Assembly (NCBI GenBank): GCA_026393015.1
Contig: JAPLBA010000052.1
Location: 1 to 34,864, forward strand
Origin: Actinomycetota bacterium
Lineage (GTDB): Bacteria > Actinomycetota > Actinomycetes > Nanopelagicales > Nanopelagicaceae
Reading direction: 5' to 3'
DNA: 34,864 nt
Shown: positions 29,669 to 34,864 of the stretch, one piece after another
Numbering within the stretch: position 1 is the stretch's first letter
How the letters are laid out: every line of letters begins with the position of its first letter
Program-made: the position numbers and the translations under genes
Notes under the pieces: model-generated
Seen by the model: the letters and a program-made list of their open reading frames with translations, nothing else
Told to the model about the DNA's origin: nothing
Databases searched by the model: none

Positions 29669-30892
29669 TTACTTTGTGGCCACGTGTGCGATGATTTCGG
29701 CGGCCTTGCTGCTCAGAGATATAAAATCTGAATTCTGATGACGCCCTACTGCGAAGTGGCGTGCGGTGCGCAGGACTCCTCGGGCAGCGCCTTCCCGAAG
29801 GTGCGGCTCTAAGGTCTCAATGTCAGCAGTCTTAGCCAGACCCACGATTCGGCGAGCCATCTTTGCGGCTGCATAGCCGACGGTATCGACCTTCCACGCA
29901 GTCAAGAGGTCCTCAACGAGGGCGTCGGTGAAGACACGTTTATCCACCCTTGTTCTCCAGAGGGATCTGAAAGTGTCTGCGAAGGAGTTCCATGTCTTTT
30001 CGGGAAGCGAGAGTGAGAATTCGAGCAGTTCCTTTCTTCCAAGCGCCTCTGCGCGAGCTGCGGCGATGTAGTAGTTGGCAATTATGGCGCCGATATCAAA
30101 GCTGATTGGGCCGTAGAAGGAGAATTCAGAATCAAAAATCTTGGTAGATACCACGACACCGTCCTTGTCAGCACGAACCATTACTGACCCTGTGTGTAAA
30201 TCTCCGTGGATGAGCGCCTCGGCCCGAGTCATAAAATCGAACTTGAGCATGCCCATTTCACGGATTACTTCCTGATCGTTCGCCAATTCGCGGGCGTCGA
30301 TCTCGTTGGCAGCAATCACGCTGTTGCGGCCGGCTTCGAAGTACGGCTCCGTGAAGACAAGATCCTCGGTGATCAAGCAAAGCTCGGTATTAATCGAACG
30401 AGCAATTTCTTCTTTATGTAATTTTGCCCCACTTCCGAAGAGAGATGTCGCAAATGCCGCGCGTGCGATGTATTCACCGACCGCTTCGGCTGCACCTGGG
30501 TGGAACTCGCCATCGATGAGCGCCCCACGCCAGACTCGGTGATCTGAAAGATCTTCCATCCCAATAATGAAGCGCGCTTGGTCGAAGAAATACATTTCCG
30601 GAACAAGGCCGGGGGCAGCCTTCGCATGGATTACAGAAGTCGAGTATTCAAACCGCGCGCGATCTGGCGTCATGGGCCAATCTGGTCCTACTAATCGAAC
30701 ATAGGGAAGGGCCTGTTTGAGAACGACCCCGTGACCAAAGGAATCTTTGACGATAAAGACCAAGTTTAAGTTTCCATCACCCACCTCCTTGATTTCAACA
30801 AGGTTGTTAGGATCGATACGCCCGATCAGTTCGGGACGACTCGCAATGTAATCTGCGATCGACGACGAATCGAGAAACTCGTACGAACTCAT
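29669..30892 (-). CDS. mtnK: S-methyl-5-thioribose kinase-like protein (MtnK family)
   Basis: EIKEVGDGNLNLVFIV, VLKQALPYVRLVGPDWPMTPDRARFE, ALIHGDLHTGSVMV, KIFDSEFSFYGPISFDIGAIIANY, MARRIVGLAKTADIETLEP closely follow recalled Bacillus MtnK motifs. Confidence 0.85.
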   Translation of the reverse strand: MSSYEFLDSSSIADYIASRPELIGRIDPNNLVEIKEVGDGNLNLVFIVKDSFGHGVVLKQALPYVRLVGPDWPMTPDRARFEYSTSVIHAKAAPGLVPEMYFFDQARFIIGMEDLSDHRVWRGALIDGEFHPGAAEAVGEYIARAAFATSLFGSGAKLHKEEIARSINTELCLITEDLVFTEPYFEAGRNSVIAANEIDARELANDQEVIREMGMLKFDFMTRAEALIHGDLHTGSVMVRADKDGVVVSTKIFDSEFSFYGPISFDIGAIIANYYIAAARAEALGRKELLEFSLSLPEKTWNSFADTFRSLWRTRVDKRVFTDALVEDLLTAWKVDTVGYAAAKMARRIVGLAKTADIETLEPHLREGAARGVLRTARHFAVGRHQNSDFISLSSKAAEIIAHVATK

Positions 30893-30911
30893 ATTCTTAT
30901 CCTTAGGTGAA

Positions 30912-31943
30912 TTATACGGCTGGAACGAAGCGTGACTTTTTGCGAGATAGTGTGAAGGAGAAGATCAATGCAAGAAGTAAAACGAGGCCCTTAACTACAT
31001 CTTGGCCGTAGTAAGGGAAGCCTGCGATAGTCAGACCCGTAATAACGACGCCCATCAAGAAAGCCCCAAGCGCAGTTCCCCAGGCGTTTGGTCGACCGAG
31101 TCCTAGAACAGAAGTGCCGACAAGTGCCACCGCAACCGAATCGAGTAAGAGCGAGTTTCCTGCGCTGATGTCGCCCTGGCCAATTCGGGAGGCCAAGATG
31201 AGGCCGCTGATTGACGCCAAGATACCCGAAAGAATGTAAGCCAAAGCGCGATAACGCTTCACGCGAACGCCTGCGAGCCTTGCGGCTTCAGGATTGGAAC
31301 CTACTGCATACATCGCACGTCCCCATTTGGTGCGAGTGAGGAAGAACCAAGTAATCAAAGTGAGTACAAAGAAGAGGATTACCGGGTAAGGAATAGGGCC
31401 TACTTTGCCAGTGTCCATCTTGAGAAACGCATCAGTAAACTTTCCTCGAGCTGTACTGCCATCCCGAAGTATCATGCCCGAAGAGACGGATTGTCCATTC
31501 ACTGGAACGAGTTTGAGACCCATTACTGTGAACATTGATGCCAAAGTTGCCAACAGGTCTGGAATCTTGAGAACCACAATAAGAAACGCGTTGACCGCTC
31601 CAATCACGGCACCTGCTAACAACACGATGCCGACAGCAACGATCCCGGTTTGGTTGTAGATGACCATTGTCATTGCAGAGAGCGTGACTGACATTCCAGC
31701 GACTGCTCCCACTGAGAGATCTAAGCCGCCGACAGCCATGGACAGGGTAATTCCAAGCCCGGTGATGGCGACTACTGAAGTGAACTTGAGCATCGAAAAG
31801 AAGGTGGTGGAAAGTCGAAAGGTGTCCTGAGTAGTGAAGAAAAGTAGAAAGAGAATGAGGGTCACAGCAATAAACCCATATTTGACTAGCAGGTCCCGCA
31901 CATTAAATTGGATGCGAGTTACTGCGGGAGTTTCCATATTCAT
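30912..31943 (-). CDS. Ribose-type sugar ABC transporter permease (RbsC family)
   Basis: ITGLGITLSMAVGGLDLSVGAVAGMS, RTKWGRAMYAVGSNPEAARLAGVRVKRYRALAYILSGILAS, GLGRPNAWGTALGAFLMGVV. Confidence 0.92.
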   Translation of the reverse strand: MNMETPAVTRIQFNVRDLLVKYGFIAVTLILFLLFFTTQDTFRLSTTFFSMLKFTSVVAITGLGITLSMAVGGLDLSVGAVAGMSVTLSAMTMVIYNQTGIVAVGIVLLAGAVIGAVNAFLIVVLKIPDLLATLASMFTVMGLKLVPVNGQSVSSGMILRDGSTARGKFTDAFLKMDTGKVGPIPYPVILFFVLTLITWFFLTRTKWGRAMYAVGSNPEAARLAGVRVKRYRALAYILSGILASISGLILASRIGQGDISAGNSLLLDSVAVALVGTSVLGLGRPNAWGTALGAFLMGVVITGLTIAGFPYYGQDVVKGLVLLLALIFSFTLSRKKSRFVPAV

Positions 31944-33448
31944 CAGGCCACCTCTGACATCTTTTGGATGATTTCTGATCGGGTTGTATTACTGAGATAA
32001 GTTTCAAGTCTGAGTTCGCCTTCTACGAATACAAATATACGATCAGCCACTTCGAGAATCTCATCTATATCTGCGGAAAAAACGATGGCTGCGCTCCCAG
32101 CGGCAGCCAAGTTTCCGATCTGCCGGGAGATTTCGCGGCGTGCACCAATATCTACCCCTCTGAATGGCTCATCGAGCAGGAGCAGTTTTGGCTCTTGGAT
32201 AAGCCAGCGCCCCACCATCACCTTTTGCTGGTTACCTCCAGAGAGAGATTCCACTGTGCTGCTCTGCGATTGCGCTACTACACCGAGTTTCTTGATGAGG
32301 TCACTACCGAGTTCACTCTCGGCACGGAAGTTCAGCAATCCTTGCGAAGTAACCTTCTTCAGGAAGGGTAGACTGACGGTTCGCGAGATATTCCAACCTT
32401 CTAGCAATCCATCCAGCGCGCGATCTTCTGAAACAAGATAAACGCCTTCGGCAACTGCCTCGGTAGGGGAGTGCGGATGGTAGGCCTTGCCCTCAAGGGT
32501 AAAAGTTCCCTGAATCAATGGCTCCGCGCCAAATATTGCGCGCGCAAATTCACTCTTTCCTGAACCGAGCAATCCGATAACCCCAGTGACTTCGCCAGAT
32601 CGAACGCCGACAGAGAAGGGCGTGCTCTCGGCAAAGAGCTGAACGCCTTCTGCTTTCAATAGTTCCGTGGTGCCGCGATGTTCTTCATGGTGCTGCAATT
32701 CACGCGCGACCTCGGAGCCGAGCATCGCGTGGAGTGCGACATCCCATTTAAACGGAGGAGCCTGTTCATTTTGAATTAAGCCGTCTCGAAGTACAAAAAT
32801 TCGATCTGCGAGTTCGTCGATCTCGCCCAGCCGGTGGGAGACGTAAAGAATTGCAACACCTTGTGCACGCAATTTCTTGATCACCACAAAGAGTCGTTCA
32901 GTTTCTTTATCAGATAGTGCTGAGGTGGGCTCATCTAAAATAAGGAGCTTAGGTTTAGTGGAAAGCGCCCGTGCTAGCAAGAGCATTTGCTTATCTGCGA
33001 TCCCGAGCTGATAAACGTCGGCCCGCAACTCAGAATCGGTCCAGTCAAGATCAAGACTTTGAGCCACTTCACGAGATAACGCGACCATGCGTTTTGGCGA
33101 GCAGAAGGTAGGAATTTGATTGAGACCTATTCGGTCGAAGAGTAGATTTTCCGCAACACTGAGGCCGGAGATGATTCCATCATCAATTTTTTGATGGACT
33201 GTCTCTATTCCCTGGGCTCGCGCCTCGAGAGGTGAGCCAATGCGTACCGCCTCGCCGTCTATCCAGATTTCACCTTCGAATTCTGGATAAGCTCCAGACA
33301 AAATCTTGATCAAAGTTGATTTTCCGGCACCGTTTGCTCCCATGAGAGAGACGATTTCTCCTGGATGGATATCCAGAGAAATCCCTCTGAGAACTTGGTT
33401 GGTGCCGAAAGACTTCGATATCGACTTCACCTGTACTGGGGTACTCAT
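31943..33448 (-). CDS. Sugar ABC transporter ATPase with two ABC domains (RbsA/MglA family)
   Basis: Walker A GANGAGKSTLIKILSGAY; LLILDEPTSALSDKE; second domain LLGSGKSEFARAIFG, LSGGNQQKVMVGRWL, LLLLDEPFRGVDIGARREI. Confidence 0.95.
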   Translation of the reverse strand: MSTPVQVKSISKSFGTNQVLRGISLDIHPGEIVSLMGANGAGKSTLIKILSGAYPEFEGEIWIDGEAVRIGSPLEARAQGIETVHQKIDDGIISGLSVAENLLFDRIGLNQIPTFCSPKRMVALSREVAQSLDLDWTDSELRADVYQLGIADKQMLLLARALSTKPKLLILDEPTSALSDKETERLFVVIKKLRAQGVAILYVSHRLGEIDELADRIFVLRDGLIQNEQAPPFKWDVALHAMLGSEVARELQHHEEHRGTTELLKAEGVQLFAESTPFSVGVRSGEVTGVIGLLGSGKSEFARAIFGAEPLIQGTFTLEGKAYHPHSPTEAVAEGVYLVSEDRALDGLLEGWNISRTVSLPFLKKVTSQGLLNFRAESELGSDLIKKLGVVAQSQSSTVESLSGGNQQKVMVGRWLIQEPKLLLLDEPFRGVDIGARREISRQIGNLAAAGSAAIVFSADIDEILEVADRIFVFVEGELRLETYLSNTTRSEIIQKMSEVA

Positions 33449-33481
33449 TGACTCACCTCTTTCGAGCGCTAGAACTATCTG

Positions 33482-34573
33482 CTAGTTGAACGCGACCGTG
33501 GGGATCCAGTCGGCAGTAACTTCCTTGGTCAAGTTGAGTTCAGGCAACTTGGCGCGGAGGTCAGTCATGTTCTTGATGGCGTTGTCCTTGAGGAACTGTG
33601 CCGTAATCAAGACACCTGGGAAAGAGACCTCGGTCTTGTTGAGCTGGCCAGCAAGTTGGAGAGCCATTGCACGTACTACACCAGCGCCGATGGCGTTTGG
33701 ATCCGTACCTGCAGTTGCCGTCCATGGGCTGTCAGCCTTGGTCATGATCTCGATATCTGCGTTTGAGATGTCGATGCCGTAGACCTTAACCTTGGCTTGG
33801 AGGTTGTTCTGGTAGATCGCCGAGATGGTGCCCTTAGCGAGCTCATCGTATGGAGCGAAAATGCCAGCAACACCTGGGTTCTTCTTGAGAGCAGCATCAG
33901 CGAGCTGAGCATTGTCCGTAGCGACAGAGTTGGTGAATTTGCCGACGAAGAACTTCTCAGTCCAGTTATTGTCCTTCTTTACTTGCTCCCAGATAACGTG
34001 ACGACGATCAAGTGGTGCGATGCCGAGAACGTTGACGTAGCCCACCGTCTTATCCTTGCCGAGGTCAGTTGCGGCCTGGGCGAGAACGAGAGAGGCCAGG
34101 CTCTCATCGCTCTGTGAAGTGAAGACTGCGGTAGGTGCGCACTTGCGGATATCAACGTCGTAAACAACTACTGCAATACCAGCAGCAACAGCTTTGTTGA
34201 TTCCTGGGCACATGGTGTCAGCATTTCCATGGTCTACGATGATGCCCTTGACGCCGGAACCAATTGCGGTCTCCATGTCAGTGGCTTGCTTAGCATTATC
34301 TGCCTGAGCATCGTAAGTTTGCATGTCAAAGCCAATGGCCTTTGCTTGTAGGTTGGCGCCGTTCGTCCATTGCTGGAAGTAGTCGCCAGCGCCAGAGTTC
34401 TGGACAAGAGCAATCTTTACGGGGCCAGCATCAAATGGTGCTGGCATGGTCGCTGTTGCGGCCTCAGTGGTGCCAGCATCGGCAGCCGAACTGGTTGTAC
34501 CACCTTGTGAACAGGCGGCCAAGAGCAGCGCAGATATACCGACTATTACTGTTAGTGCATTCTTTCCTCGCAT
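33482..34573 (-). CDS. Sugar ABC transporter substrate-binding lipoprotein (RbsB-like)
   Basis: Lipobox ISALLLAACSQGG; VKIALVQNSGAGDYFQQWTNGANLQAKAIGFDMQTYDAQADNAKQATDMETAI; AGGAGGA ribosome-binding site upstream. Confidence 0.93.
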   Translation of the reverse strand: MRGKNALTVIVGISALLLAACSQGGTTSSAADAGTTEAATATMPAPFDAGPVKIALVQNSGAGDYFQQWTNGANLQAKAIGFDMQTYDAQADNAKQATDMETAIGSGVKGIIVDHGNADTMCPGINKAVAAGIAVVVYDVDIRKCAPTAVFTSQSDESLASLVLAQAATDLGKDKTVGYVNVLGIAPLDRRHVIWEQVKKDNNWTEKFFVGKFTNSVATDNAQLADAALKKNPGVAGIFAPYDELAKGTISAIYQNNLQAKVKVYGIDISNADIEIMTKADSPWTATAGTDPNAIGAGVVRAMALQLAGQLNKTEVSFPGVLITAQFLKDNAIKNMTDLRAKLPELNLTKEVTADWIPTVAFN

Positions 34574-34589
34574 TTTTCCTCCTGTAAGT

Positions 34590-34605
34590 GGTTCGATTTC
34601 GAACC
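34590..34605. promoter_or_regulatory. Perfect inverted repeat GGTTCGA-TT-TCGAACC upstream of the substrate-binding protein gene
   Basis: 7-bp arms, 2-bp loop, read directly; between the SBP start (34573) and the upstream gene's stop (34628). Confidence 0.55.
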
Positions 34606-34627
34606 GGTTTTAACATTTCTCGAGGCC

Positions 34628-34864
34628 CTACCTCGGGAAAGCAGCCGCCACACCTCCGTCAACAGCGATTACAGATCCTGTTGTGCGTGACGATTCATCT
34701 GAGAGTAGGAAGGAGACAGTCTGGGCGACGTCCACGCTTCGTACGCGTGCTTTGAGCAAATTACGTGAGGCATAGAAATCCTCAAGATTTTCAGGAGCGA
34801 CTCCATGGGCGGCGGCGCGTTGTTCACGCACCCCACCTTCCCAAAGTTTGCTGTGATCAAAGAC
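34628..34864 (-). CDS. C-terminus of a probable bifunctional class II aldolase/short-chain dehydrogenase (RhaD/YuxG-like), truncated by window edge
   Basis: Frame open to the right edge: VFDHSKLWEGGVREQRAAAHGVAPENLEDFYASRNLLKARVRSVDVAQTVSFLLSDESSRTTGSVIAVDGGVAAAFPR. This matches the recalled C-terminal pattern of aldolase/SDR fusions (RNLL...V...DVA..V.FL.S...S.TTG..I.VDGG...AF.R). Confidence 0.65.
   Translation of the reverse strand, partial: VFDHSKLWEGGVREQRAAAHGVAPENLEDFYASRNLLKARVRSVDVAQTVSFLLSDESSRTTGSVIAVDGGVAAAFPR

Overview
The window reads as a chromosomal segment from an actinobacterium. The gene order clpS-DUF2017-mec-cysO-cysM-murI-rph-rdgB resembles the mycobacterial locus, and GC is moderate. 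No rRNA, CRISPR array or transposase was seen. Left to right (+): a GH18-family protein (5' truncated); clpS; DUF2017; JAMM protease / CysO-like sulfur carrier / CysM; murI; rph, frameshifted by a perfect 19-bp tandem duplication; rdgB; tRNA-Leu(UAG) on the minus strand; a GroES-like protein; membrane proteins; a zinc-independent quinone oxidoreductase; a MacA/MacB-type efflux locus in which the membrane-fusion protein and the ATPase share one ORF; and a Gly/Ala-rich protein. On the minus strand: a GS-like ligase, aldehyde dehydrogenase and SDR operon. On the plus strand again: an ACT-domain protein, glpD, three secreted proteins and corA. From 26292 to the right edge a minus-strand cluster encodes a RuBisCO-like protein (form IV type, non-canonical active site), a two-subunit transketolase, an NTF2/SnoaL-like protein, an MtnK-like methylthioribose kinase, a ribose-type ABC importer, and the C-terminus of a probable class II aldolase/SDR fusion. 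This is the strongest candidate for an undescribed catabolic or salvage pathway. Other points of interest are the rph duplication, a CysO-like carrier ending in -GGS instead of -GG, the topologically odd MFP-ATPase fusion ORF, and repeated TANNNT-N6-start signatures that suggest leaderless transcripts. All family calls are from reading motifs by eye; no database search was run.
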